A stretch of 20,618 bases of DNA. Source: Sutterella sp. Lineage in GTDB: Bacteria; Pseudomonadota; Gammaproteobacteria; Burkholderiales; Burkholderiaceae_F. Both the position numbers and the translations under genes were made by a program. A model generated the notes under the pieces. It made no database searches and had not been told where the DNA came from. It saw nothing but the letters and a program-made list of their open reading frames with translations. Below, one piece after another: positions 7,524 through 14,480 of this stretch. The DNA lies in the NCBI GenBank assembly GCA_020025915.1, contig JAHHRH010000025.1, positions 1 through 20,618 of the forward strand, read 5' to 3'. How positions within the stretch are numbered: the stretch's first letter is position 1; each line of letters starts with the position of its first letter.

Positions 7524-7529
7524 ATTATA
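7524..7529 (-). promoter_or_regulatory. -10 element upstream of the P/A/Q-rich gene
   Basis: A perfect TATAAT on the minus strand lies 38 bp upstream of the ATG at 7486. No good -35 hexamer is visible 16-18 bp further up, so the promoter may be weak or activator-dependent. Confidence 0.45.
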
Positions 7530-7671
7530 TGGGACGCTATTTAAAGCTATGCCTATCGAAAATCTTTATTACAACTCTCAAAGTTTGCCTGAAATTTTAC
7601 CAATTTTGAAACTCTGATTGATAGATTGCACTCTCCAAGAGCGTGATCTGATGTTTTGACGCAGTTGCTTT

Positions 7672-7941
7672 TTAGCGGGAACTAAAAAGCGTCGCCCAAA
7701 AACTCGGTTTAGCTTCGCTCACGGTACAGGTCCCAGTTTTGTAACCCGTTTCGTGAATGGCTTTTTTAAGGACGCGTTCGTCAAGCGGATGGTCTGTGAC
7801 CATCTCGACCAAGTTTTTGCGGTGTGAGGCACGAAGGGTCTTAAAGTGGGTGTCAGGAAACGCATCGCGAATCGTTTCGACCATATGGGCTTCACACATT
7901 TCACAAGCCATGCCTGTGACTTCAAGTTCTGTTTTGATCAT
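7672..7941 (-). CDS. Small heavy-metal-associated (HMA) domain protein
   Basis: This 89-residue cytoplasmic protein carries the HMA fold of CopZ/Atx1-type metallochaperones. The metal loop GMACEMCEAHM (residues 10-20) has the CxxC pair, and the Pro-Leu-Asp and GYKTGTC parts of the ferredoxin-like fold follow. Family members carry Cu(I) or other soft metals. This one stands alone, with no P-type ATPase in the window, so its partner and metal are unknown. A candidate Fur box lies 25-43 bp upstream of the start, which would link it to iron status. A 9-bp stem (7667-7690) overlaps the stop codon but is not followed by a T-tract. The C-terminal tail after residue 75 (EAKPSFWATLFSSR) lies outside the core domain. 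Confidence 0.85.
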   Translation of the reverse strand: MIKTELEVTGMACEMCEAHMVETIRDAFPDTHFKTLRASHRKNLVEMVTDHPLDERVLKKAIHETGYKTGTCTVSEAKPSFWATLFSSR

Positions 7942-7965
7942 CAGTTAGAGGTGAGGGTAGTTTAA

Positions 7966-7984
7966 GATAATGAGAACTATTCTA
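7966..7984. promoter_or_regulatory. Candidate Fur box
   Basis: GATAATGAGAACTATTCTA agrees with the classical 19-bp Fur consensus GATAATGATAATCATTATC at 13 of 19 positions, including the whole first eight. It overlaps the promoter region of the HMA-domain gene (start 7941). On the other side lies the dapH terminator, so the HMA gene is the only sensible target. Confidence 0.5.
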
Positions 7985-7995
7985 CATTAAAGATA

Positions 7996-8029
7996 TGAAA
8001 AACGGGCAACCGTTGATGGTTTGCCCGTT
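7996..8029 (-). terminator. Rho-independent terminator of the dap operon
   Basis: AACGGGCAA (8001-8009) pairs with TTGCCCGTT (8021-8029), with a short inner extension. On the minus strand a TTTTT tract follows directly (8002-7998). It lies 22 bp after the dapH stop. Confidence 0.9.
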
Positions 8030-8051
8030 CGAAATCACGCTAAACCGATCT

Positions 8052-8756
8052 TTAATCGAGGTTACGCAAGGCGTCGACCAAAGCAGTCTTAGAAGCGGTC
8101 TTTTCGTCCTTCATCTTGATGATGTGACCCGGGTTACCAACGACCACAGCGCCAGCAGGGACGTCGGAGATTACAACGGCACCTGCACCAATGACGGCAC
8201 CCTTGCCGACACGCACGCCTTCGATTACGACGGCGTTGGCGCCAATCATGACGTCATCTTCGATAATGACGGGCGTCGCAGAGGCGGGTTCGACAACCCC
8301 AGCGAGCACGGTGCCCGCACCAATATGGCAACGGTTACCGACAATTGCACGGCCACCCAACACAGCGCCCATGTCAATCATCGTGCCTTCGCCAATAACG
8401 GCACCGATATTGATAACGGCGCCCATCATGATGACGGCTCCTTCACCAATTTCAACCTTTTCACGAATGATGGCACCCGGCTCAATACGGGCACGAATGT
8501 TCTTCGTATCAAGGAGCGGCACGCCAGAATTACGACGATCGTTTTCGATCACGATGTCCGTGATACAGCTTGCGTTGGCAGCAATGACAGGCTCAAGGTC
8601 AGCCCAGTTGCCAAAAATCGTGAGGCTTAAGCCTTCACCGAACACCTTAGCCCCGTGGACTTTAAAGTCCACGGGTTCCGTGAGGTTCACATAAACCTTG
8701 ACGGGCGTCTTCTTAGGGGCGGTTGCAATGTAGTCGATGATTTCTTGAGCGTTCAT
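8052..8756 (-). CDS. dapH: Tetrahydrodipicolinate N-acetyltransferase
   Basis: DapH transfers an acetyl group from acetyl-CoA to tetrahydrodipicolinate, the first committed step of the acetylase branch to diaminopimelate and lysine. The 234-residue length and the whole layout match the Bacillus-type enzyme. A short alpha/beta N-terminal domain contains KKTPVKVYV and VIENDRRNS. A left-handed parallel beta-helix of hexapeptide repeats follows (IEPGAIIREKVEIGEGAVI, INIGAVIGEGTMIDMGAVLG, RCHIGAGTVLAGVVEP). Succinylating DapD enzymes are longer with a different N-terminus, so I call the acetyl form. It is the last gene of the riboswitch-controlled operon, 31 bp after dapB, and is followed by a strong terminator. 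No clear Shine-Dalgarno sequence precedes the ATG at 8754-8756. Confidence 0.93.
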   Translation of the reverse strand: MNAQEIIDYIATAPKKTPVKVYVNLTEPVDFKVHGAKVFGEGLSLTIFGNWADLEPVIAANASCITDIVIENDRRNSGVPLLDTKNIRARIEPGAIIREKVEIGEGAVIMMGAVINIGAVIGEGTMIDMGAVLGGRAIVGNRCHIGAGTVLAGVVEPASATPVIIEDDVMIGANAVVIEGVRVGKGAVIGAGAVVISDVPAGAVVVGNPGHIIKMKDEKTASKTALVDALRNLD

Positions 8757-8787
8757 GATGAATGTGTTTTTTAGTTAGCAGAATGAG

Positions 8788-9504
8788 TTACGAAAAGAGA
8801 ATGTCGTCGAGCGTATAAAGGCCAGGTGCGCGCTGATAAAGTGCACGGGCAGCTTTATGGGCGCCGTTGACAAAAATACGACGACTCGTGGCACGATGCG
8901 TGAATTCGAGCTCTTCGTCAGGTCCAAAGTAGTGCACTGTGTGGGTGCCTGCGACCGTACCGCCACGCAAGGCATGAATGCCGATTTCGTTAGGGGTACG
9001 AGCGCCGCACTGACCTTCACGACCGTAGACAGGGGTCAAGTCATGCTTAGGGTCTAAAGCGTCAACAAGGAGCTTGGCGGTGCCACTTGGCGCATCGACC
9101 TTACGGTTATGGTGCGTTTCAGTGACTTCAATATCAAAATCAGGGCGTAGCGCACCTGTCACCAAACGAAGAGCCTTAGCGAGCACGGCAATGCCAAGCG
9201 AATAGTTAGCGCTCCATAAGATAGGAGCAACGTCACGCAAGTCTTCAAGTGTAGCCTTGTCTTGTGGGGTAAACCCCGTTGTGCCAGATAAGAGGGCTGT
9301 GCCCGTGCGACGCACGTAGTCAACGACGTGCGTAAGCGCGGCTGGACTCGAAAAGTCAATCACGACGTCAGCGTCATGGTTGGCCGACGCAAGGGCGTCA
9401 ATATTGTTGGCGTCATAAGAGGCAACGATCGTGTCACCCGCTTCGGCGGCCACTTCTTTGATGAGCTGACCCATGCGGCCAGTGCCAATCAAAAGGATTT
9501 TCAT
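8788..9504 (-). CDS. dapB: 4-hydroxy-tetrahydrodipicolinate reductase
   Basis: DapB reduces the DapA product to tetrahydrodipicolinate with NAD(P)H. The dinucleotide-binding loop GTGRMG is at residues 7-12. The catalytic signature ETHHNRKVDAPSGTA spans about 129-143 (His131, His132, Lys135). SGTTGF and the C-terminal FTHRATSRRIFVNGA are also family-typical. At 238 residues it is shorter than the E. coli enzyme (about 273) and nearer to the compact form found in many Gram-positives. Its ATG (9502-9504) follows the dapA stop by 8 bp, and GGAG within the dapA 3' end serves as ribosome binding site. It is the middle gene of dapA-dapB-dapH. Confidence 0.97.
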   Translation of the reverse strand: MKILLIGTGRMGQLIKEVAAEAGDTIVASYDANNIDALASANHDADVVIDFSSPAALTHVVDYVRRTGTALLSGTTGFTPQDKATLEDLRDVAPILWSANYSLGIAVLAKALRLVTGALRPDFDIEVTETHHNRKVDAPSGTAKLLVDALDPKHDLTPVYGREGQCGARTPNEIGIHALRGGTVAGTHTVHYFGPDEELEFTHRATSRRIFVNGAHKAARALYQRAPGLYTLDDILFS

Positions 9505-9512
9505 TTTTTTGC

Positions 9513-10406
9513 TTACTCCGAAATCAACCCAGCGTTCACCAGCTCGGCACGCAAAATCGCGGCATTTTCAGGCGCCATGTCGCAAAGCGGCAAACGCATC
9601 GGACCCGCGTTCAAGCCCATCATATTGAGGGCGGTCTTGACTGGGATGGGGTTCACTTCAATAAATAAACGGTTCATAAGGTTGAGGCGGTTCAACTGTT
9701 CGGCGCGTGCTTCGTCGTGACGACCAGTGAGCCAGTCTGCGCACATTTTGTGGCAAGAGGCAGGATCGACGTTCGCGTAGACAGAAATCACGCCAGAGCC
9801 ACCCACAGCCATGATCGGAAGGGTGATGTCGTCATTGCCAGACCACATCTGGAAGTCGGGACTCAAAAAGCGTGCGACTTCCATAGCGTAACTCATGTTA
9901 CCTGAAGCTTCCTTAATACCGCAGATGTTGGGATGTTTAGCCAAGCGTTCAACTACCGAGACTGGAATCGAGCAGCCCGTACGACCTGGCACGTTATAAA
10001 GAATGCAAGGAACACTCACCGCATCAGCCGTATCAGCAAAGTGACGATACATACCTTCGGCATTGGCCTTGTTGTAATACGGGGCAATGATCAACAGGGC
10101 GTCCGCGCCCATAGCTTCGTAGCGACGACTCATTTCGATCTGGGTGGCTGTGCAGTTGGAACCTGAGCCTACGATCACAGGCACGCGACCAGCGACCGTG
10201 TCAATCGTGTGACGCACAACGGCGGCGTCTTCTTCGTGAGTCATGGTGGAATATTCACCCGTCGTGCCGAGCGTCAAAATGGCATCGGTGCCACCGGCAA
10301 TCTGGCGTTCAATGAGCGCTGTTAAGGCTTCAAAATTCACACTGCCGTCAGCGTGAAACGGCGTGATCATGGCGACGATGGAGCCGCAAACGTGGTCGAA
10401 CTTCAT
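9513..10406 (-). CDS. dapA: 4-hydroxy-tetrahydrodipicolinate synthase
   Basis: DapA condenses pyruvate with aspartate-semialdehyde, the entry reaction to diaminopimelate and lysine. It is a TIM-barrel class I aldolase. The Schiff-base lysine is Lys165 in GIKEASGN. The proton-relay pair is Thr48-Thr49 in LGTTGEYSTMTHEE, with Tyr137 and Arg142 in YNVPGRTG. The ATG at 10404-10406 gives 297 residues and is preceded by GAGGGGACC. An upstream in-frame ATG at 10496 would lie inside the riboswitch expression platform and is rejected. It is the first gene of the operon, controlled by the lysine riboswitch at 10511-10668. Confidence 0.97.
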   Translation of the reverse strand: MKFDHVCGSIVAMITPFHADGSVNFEALTALIERQIAGGTDAILTLGTTGEYSTMTHEEDAAVVRHTIDTVAGRVPVIVGSGSNCTATQIEMSRRYEAMGADALLIIAPYYNKANAEGMYRHFADTADAVSVPCILYNVPGRTGCSIPVSVVERLAKHPNICGIKEASGNMSYAMEVARFLSPDFQMWSGNDDITLPIMAVGGSGVISVYANVDPASCHKMCADWLTGRHDEARAEQLNRLNLMNRLFIEVNPIPVKTALNMMGLNAGPMRLPLCDMAPENAAILRAELVNAGLISE

Positions 10407-10436
10407 GAAAGGTCCCCTCAGAACTTTTTCAATCAA

Positions 10437-10471
10437 TAAAAAAAGTCGGTAGAGTTGACGCCTCTGCCGAC
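10437..10471 (-). terminator. Terminator of the lysine riboswitch expression platform
   Basis: GTCGG-AGAG on one side and CTCT-CCGAC on the other form a stem at 10445-10471, with a short loop. On the minus strand TTTTTTTATT follows. It sits between the aptamer and the dapA ribosome binding site, so lysine-bound aptamer would favour premature termination. A smaller stem (GGTGC 10479-10483 with GCACC 10492-10496) lies between it and the aptamer. Confidence 0.9.
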
Positions 10472-10510
10472 AGGAAAGGGTGCTGTTAGAGTGCACCGAA
10501 GTCTGAGGGC

Positions 10511-10668
10511 TGATAGCGCAACCGTTCTAAGATGAACGGACAGTCCGTCGGATTTTTTCCGACGACCCATTGTTAAGCCGTGCCCGTCTTAACAATTCGG
10601 CGGATTTGCCTCATTCTGGATCATCGCTCGCCAGCTTCCCAGAGGTCTTCGCACCCGCGCCTCTATCT
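10511..10668 (-). ncRNA. Lysine riboswitch (L-box) upstream of dapA
   Basis: Read on the minus strand, the segment shows the lysine aptamer hallmarks in order. AGATAGAGGCGCGG opens P1 and J1/2. ATCCGCCGAA is followed by a stem TTGTTAAG/CTTAACAA ending in TGG, then GGACTGTC. A P5 stem CCGTTC/GAACGG follows, and GCGCTATC closes P1 against GATAG. The layout matches the B. subtilis lysC leader element by element. A rho-independent terminator follows before dapA, which indicates transcriptional control: free lysine should turn off dapA-dapB-dapH. Confidence 0.94.
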
Positions 10669-10944
10669 ACTAGTTTTTAAACTTACCATGAAGCGAGCGT
10701 TTTTTGTGGGACTAAATGCACTGAAGGGCGATTATCGCAAGTGATCTAAGTAAGAGAGCGTAATCTCAACACCTTAGATAGCGTGTTTTTAGTGATTTTT
10801 CTACCCCGACAAGTAAATCGCTGTGCTATAAATCATTTCACATGATAAGTTTTGTAACGCTAGAACGTTGTCAAGCTAATAATAAACATGACTCGTCAAA
10901 TGACGAGCATCGATCCAACAAGAACAAAAAGGATTTCTATCCCT
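10669..10944. other. Divergent intergenic region between dapA leader and deacetylase
   Basis: This region must hold promoters for both directions. On the minus strand TTGCGA (near 10740) and TTTAGT are 18 bp apart and could drive the riboswitch transcript. On the plus strand TAATAATAA near 10880 is a possible -10. A nested stem-loop lies at 10744-10779: ATCTAAG/CTTAGAT, with GAGA/TCTC inside. All are weak assignments. Confidence 0.3.
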
Positions 10945-12060
10945 ATGACTAGCGATGCCATTATGCACCGTCGAGCGCTTCATCAGATTCCTGAATTGGA
11001 TGATGAGTTACCAGAGACGCTGGCTTATGTCACGCGTGCGCTCGAACCACTCGGCGCAGCACTCACGCACCCGATCAAGGGTAGCGTCTGTGCGTACTTT
11101 GACGTGGGTGCGAAAGAAACGGTCGCTTTTCGTGCGGATATGGACGCCTTGCCTGTTACTGAGTGTACAGGGCTCTTTTTTGCGTCGGGCAAACCCGGTC
11201 GCATGCACGCCTGTGGTCATGATGGCCATACGGCGATTGCTTTAGGACTTGCTGCTGAAACAGCACGTCTCTTAAAAGAAGGTGTTCAACTGCCGCGTAA
11301 TGTCCTTTTTGTCTTTCAGCCTGCCGAAGAGACGACAGGTGGTGCAGAACGTCTGGTGAATGCCGGTATTTTTGAAAAATATGGCGTCACGCGTATCTTC
11401 GGCTTACATCTTTGGCCGAATCTCCCAGAGGGCACCGTTTGGTCTCGTCCAGGCCCCTTGATGGCGCGATCCAATGAAGTCACGTTGACGGTGGCTGGTA
11501 AGAGCGTCCATGTCTCGCGTGCTGCTGAAGGACATGATGCCTTGCGTGCGGCTTTGGCTTGGATCCTGGCGGCTTATGACTATGTCGAAGGACTGCCCGC
11601 GAACGTGCGTCGTACTTTGCAGTTTGGTCGTATGGATTCGGGTACTGTCCGTAATGCTGTGGCGGGTGAAGCCCGCGTCGAAGGCACGTTACGTACCTAC
11701 GAAGAAGAAACGGCGCAAACCATTCGCGAAACGCTCTCGGCCAACGCTAAGATGGTCGCTGAGGCAACAGGTTGTTCGCTTGATGTTACTTATAGCACGG
11801 GTTATCCAGCCGTCTGGAATCATGAAGCTCTTTTTGAAAGGGTTCAGGCGGACTTGGGTGAGAGCCGAGTGGGCGTTCTTGAAGAACCAGTATTAGCCGC
11901 TGAAGACTTTTCGTTTTATCAACGTCGCGTGCCAGGTGTCTTTTTCTTCTTAGGTGTTGGCACGACGGCTGAACTTCACTCACCCCACTTTTGTTGGAAT
12001 GATGAAGTCGTGATTCCGGCCGGTATTGCCTTCATGAAGAAGATGATGTTCTTGTCGTAA
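10945..12060 (+). CDS. M20-family amidohydrolase, probable N-acetyl-diaminopimelate deacetylase
   Basis: This metal-dependent amidohydrolase of the M20D group has about 371 residues. Motifs include the family N-terminus HRRALHQIPEL, RADMDALPV, and the metal loop MHACGHDGH (Cys90, His92). FQPAEETTGGAERL carries the catalytic Glu pair, GLHLWP follows, and a C-terminal HSPHF supplies the last metal ligand. Length and layout fit B. subtilis YkuR, which removes acetyl from N-acetyl-LL-diaminopimelate. The gene is divergent from dapA-dapB-dapH, whose DapH makes the acetylated intermediate, so the context supports this substrate. Other M20D members act on indole-acetyl or hippuryl amino acids, and motifs alone cannot exclude that. 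I prefer the ATG at 10945, with AAGGA 11 bp upstream, over the in-frame ATG at 10888, which lacks a site. Confidence 0.85.
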   Translation: MTSDAIMHRRALHQIPELDDELPETLAYVTRALEPLGAALTHPIKGSVCAYFDVGAKETVAFRADMDALPVTECTGLFFASGKPGRMHACGHDGHTAIALGLAAETARLLKEGVQLPRNVLFVFQPAEETTGGAERLVNAGIFEKYGVTRIFGLHLWPNLPEGTVWSRPGPLMARSNEVTLTVAGKSVHVSRAAEGHDALRAALAWILAAYDYVEGLPANVRRTLQFGRMDSGTVRNAVAGEARVEGTLRTYEEETAQTIRETLSANAKMVAEATGCSLDVTYSTGYPAVWNHEALFERVQADLGESRVGVLEEPVLAAEDFSFYQRRVPGVFFFLGVGTTAELHSPHFCWNDEVVIPAGIAFMKKMMFLS

Positions 12061-12074
12061 ACTAGAAAAATTCT

Positions 12075-12112
12075 TTGCCTTCGTCGTGTTTTGTTGTTTG
12101 TGACGAAGGCAA
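12075..12112 (+). terminator. Hairpin after the deacetylase gene
   Basis: An 11-bp perfect stem, TTGCCTTCGTC (12075-12085) with GACGAAGGCAA (12102-12112), lies 14 bp past the stop codon. No T-tract follows on the plus strand. On the minus strand AAAGAATTTTT follows, so efficiency in either direction is uncertain. Confidence 0.55.
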
Positions 12113-12220
12113 GTCCAAAATAACTATAACTATAAATCGTAGGCCGATAACAAAGGCCGCACGCTGAGCGAACATAAACCGGCGTGTCCTTTATTAATCC
12201 ATTGACTTTAAGACAACAAA

Positions 12221-13597
12221 ATGGAATTTTTAAATCAACTCGTAAATGACGTTAACAGTGTGCTGTGGGGCGTCTTCTTCTTGATTCCGCTTTTGTGCGG
12301 AACCGGGATTTTCTATACGTTCAAGTTGCGTTTCGTTCAGATTCGCAAATTTGGTTTAGCGGCTCGCTTCCTTTTAGGTGGCGCTTCGCTCTTTGGTAAG
12401 CGTGCCGACAAATCTGGGATGAGCTCTTTCCAGGCTTTGGCCACGGCGGTGGCTGCGCAGGTCGGTACAGGTAACGTTGCGGGTACCGCTACGGCTTTGG
12501 TTGCTGGGGGGGCTGGTGCGCTCTTTTGGCTTTGGGTTGCCGCCTTCTTTGGGATGGCTACGATCTTTGCTGAAGCTGTGCTCGCACAGACTTATCGTAC
12601 AAAGGATAGCCATGGTCATACGGTCGGTGGTCCTGCTTACTACATCACGCTCGGTATGGGTGAAAAGTGGCGTCCGTTAGCGGTCTTCTTCTCGGTCGCG
12701 ATCATCATAGCGCTCGGCTGCATCGGCAACATGGTTCAATCCAACTCGATCGCTAACGCTATGCAGACGGCCTTTAGCATGCCAGCCTTCGTGACGGGCG
12801 GTATCTGTGCCTTGCTCGCGGGGGTGGTCTTCTTTGGTGGCGTGGGTCGCATTGCAAGCGTCACTGAAAAGATCGTTCCCTTTATGGCAGCCGTCTATTT
12901 GATTGGTGGTTGCTATGTGATCGGTACCCACCTTGGTGAAGTCATACCTGCCTTTAAGCTCATCTTCCTGGCTGCTTTTGATCCGGAATCCGTGATGGGT
13001 GGTGCCTTGGGTTTGACGGTTGCTAAGGCCATGCAGTTCGGTGTTGCTCGCGGTCTCTTTTCGAACGAAGCCGGTATGGGTTCGACTCCGCATGCCCACG
13101 CTGTGGCTCGTGTGGAACACCCGGCTGAACAGGGTCTCGTGGCCATGTTCGGTGTTTTTACGACGGTGGTGATCGTGACCTTTACGGGTATCGTGATTCT
13201 CGTGACGGGTGTGCTCGACTTCAAGACCACGGGTATTGCCTTGACGCAGCAGGCCTACACGGTGGGTTTGGGTAATGTCGGTATGAGCTTCGTGGCCGTG
13301 TGTCTGTTCTTCTTTGCGTTCTCGACTATCATCGGATGGTACTTCTTCGGTGAACAGAACGTCCGCTTCCTCTTTAAGGGGCGCGGTGTGATGGGCTATC
13401 GCTTGCTCGTCTGTGGCTTCATTGTCTTGGGTGCGACGCTCAAGGTGGACCTTGTTTGGGCTTTGGCCGACATGTTCAATGCCTTGATGGCCATCCCCAA
13501 CTTGATCGCTTTGATCGCGCTTCATAAGGTGGTGGGTAATACGCTCGACGACTTCGAAACGAAACTTGATGCTTATGAAGCCTCTCAGCACAAATAA
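12221..13597 (+). CDS. Sodium/alanine (or glycine/glutamine) symporter, AGCS family
   Basis: This 458-residue inner-membrane protein has about eleven hydrophobic segments. AGCS symporters couple Na+ (or H+) influx to uptake of small neutral amino acids such as alanine, glycine or glutamine. Family signatures are visible. SSFQALATAVAAQVGTGNVA and FWLWVAAFFGMATIFAEAVL lie in the N-terminal half; GGPAYYITLGM and RGLFSNEAGMGSTPHAHA are in the middle. The ATG at 12221 has only a weak ribosome binding site. Upstream is the acetyl-diaminopimelate deacetylase candidate on the same strand, 160 bp away and separated by a hairpin, so co-transcription is not assured. The substrate cannot be assigned more exactly from sequence. 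Confidence 0.93.
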   Translation: MEFLNQLVNDVNSVLWGVFFLIPLLCGTGIFYTFKLRFVQIRKFGLAARFLLGGASLFGKRADKSGMSSFQALATAVAAQVGTGNVAGTATALVAGGAGALFWLWVAAFFGMATIFAEAVLAQTYRTKDSHGHTVGGPAYYITLGMGEKWRPLAVFFSVAIIIALGCIGNMVQSNSIANAMQTAFSMPAFVTGGICALLAGVVFFGGVGRIASVTEKIVPFMAAVYLIGGCYVIGTHLGEVIPAFKLIFLAAFDPESVMGGALGLTVAKAMQFGVARGLFSNEAGMGSTPHAHAVARVEHPAEQGLVAMFGVFTTVVIVTFTGIVILVTGVLDFKTTGIALTQQAYTVGLGNVGMSFVAVCLFFFAFSTIIGWYFFGEQNVRFLFKGRGVMGYRLLVCGFIVLGATLKVDLVWALADMFNALMAIPNLIALIALHKVVGNTLDDFETKLDAYEASQHK

Positions 13598-13624
13598 GCT
13601 GTTGGTCTAAACCAACCATTTACG

Positions 13625-13668
13625 CAAGCCAGGTTTGCCCGGTCTCACGACCGAATGCGCCTGGCTTG
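13625..13668 (+). terminator. Stem-loop after the symporter gene
   Basis: CAAGCCAGG (13625-13633) pairs with CCTGGCTTG (13660-13668), enclosing a second small hairpin CGGTC/GACCG. A T9 tract starts only at 13688, so the terminator would be atypical. The structure might instead belong to the leader of the next gene. Confidence 0.5.
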
Positions 13669-13707
13669 TGCCATACTTAGGGCTAGCTTTTTTTTTGGAA
13701 GGACGCC

Positions 13708-13986
13708 ATGGCTAAAGATGATGAAATTGTGATTAATCCCGAACGCAAGTTTCAAGGGAAGTTTAGTTCGAGCCTTGCTGCTCGCGCAGAGCTTTTCTAT
13801 GCCATGCGCCAAATGTCAGACGAAGACTATTTTGCTGGCCGTCGTGTAACGGTCAACTGCCGTTACCGCGAAGGGATTGAACTCGTGTATAAGCTTGCAA
13901 GCTACCGTATTGGTGGGCAACCCCGTAAGGCGCGCACTTGGGAAGTGATGAGTGAAGAAATCGCCAAGGCGATCAAATCGGCTTAA
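13708..13986 (+). CDS. Small protein of unknown function
   Basis: A 92-residue soluble, charged protein that I do not recognise. It has no signal peptide, membrane segment or cysteine pair (one Cys only). The sequence reads as alternating strands and helices, for example RRVTVNCRYREGIELVYKLA and TWEVMSEEIAKAIKSA at the C-terminus. Translation is well supported: GGAAGGA lies 6 bp before the ATG. The gene is isolated, between the symporter and a strong terminator at 14012-14046, so it is probably a single-gene unit expressed from a promoter in the 110-bp gap upstream. Codon use is like its neighbours. Confidence 0.7.
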   Translation: MAKDDEIVINPERKFQGKFSSSLAARAELFYAMRQMSDEDYFAGRRVTVNCRYREGIELVYKLASYRIGGQPRKARTWEVMSEEIAKAIKSA

Positions 13987-14011
13987 CGCGTCGCCAACGA
14001 AGATACCTATC

Positions 14012-14046
14012 AAGCACTGTCTATGCGGGCGGTGCTTTTTTGTTTT
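14012..14046 (+). terminator. Rho-independent terminator of the 92-residue protein gene
   Basis: AAGCAC (14012-14017) pairs with GTGCTT (14032-14037), followed by TTTTTGTTTTT. It lies 25 bp past the stop at 13986. Confidence 0.8.
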
Positions 14047-14101
14047 TACTTTCGTGTTAGGCCTCAATGGGCCTCTGGGACACCAGCCGCTTTGAGCGCT
14101 G

Positions 14102-14331
14102 TACTACTATGTCGCATGGCATAGGCCGACGAACGAGCATCATGAAGCCACAAAAGGTCAAGCTATCCATATCGTCCTAGATCCTACTGGTGAAACGTCA
14201 AAGCTTTCGAAGCTTTTGATGTCCATGATGGCACTGTAGCAGAGTTCGAAAGATCATTGATGCGAGAAAGGCAACGTGAAGCAATGACTATTGAAAAGCA
14301 AAAGGCGTCTTTGACGATCTCTCCGTCGTGA
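14102..14331 (+). pseudogene. Serine recombinase (resolvase) remnant
   Basis: Two overlapping plus-strand frames give the end of a resolvase/invertase catalytic domain. The first (from 14102) reads KGQAIHIVLDPTGETSKLSK and LLMSMM before a TAG at 14237. The second, shifted by one base, continues GTVAEFERSLMRERQREAM to a TGA at 14329. The AEFER-x-L-x-x-ER line is characteristic of the family's long helix. Both the N-terminal catalytic Ser region and the DNA-binding C-terminus are missing. The 3' end runs into the right end of the IS200/IS605-type copy at 14311, which seems to have landed in this gene. Confidence 0.55.
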
Positions 14332-14480
14332 ATGGCGGAGATTCTCTACTGTGTCAGTAGCTTGGGCTGCTGATCACTTCGGTGGATTCCTGTGCTGATT
14401 CGACGTCGGCTTTTTAGACCGACCCGAATTCACTTGAGCCTGAGCATTCTTCTCAGACTCCCCACAGGCTAACGAGCTTC
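14311..14480 (-). ncRNA. Candidate omega-RNA scaffold, copy 1 (degenerate)
   Basis: In IS200/IS605 elements the 3' end of tnpB and the right-end hairpins form the TnpB guide RNA, with the guide taken from sequence beyond the right end. The two right-end hairpins persist here. The third stem, perfect in copy 2, is damaged in this copy (CGACGTCGG in place of CGGGTCGG, opposite CCGACCCG). Transcription is not shown by the sequence. Confidence 0.35.

Noticed and set aside
7995..8630. 211-codon plus-strand frame opposite dapH
   Set aside because: Asp/Asn/Thr-rich antisense image of the hexapeptide repeats; starts inside the dap terminator.
10407..10496. Longer N-terminus for DapA
   Set aside because: Falls within the riboswitch terminator region; the ATG at 10406 has the ribosome binding site and the family length.
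12677..13591. 304-codon minus-strand frame opposite the AGCS symporter
   Set aside because: Low-complexity His/Thr/Arg-rich shadow of a GC-biased membrane protein gene; no family signature.
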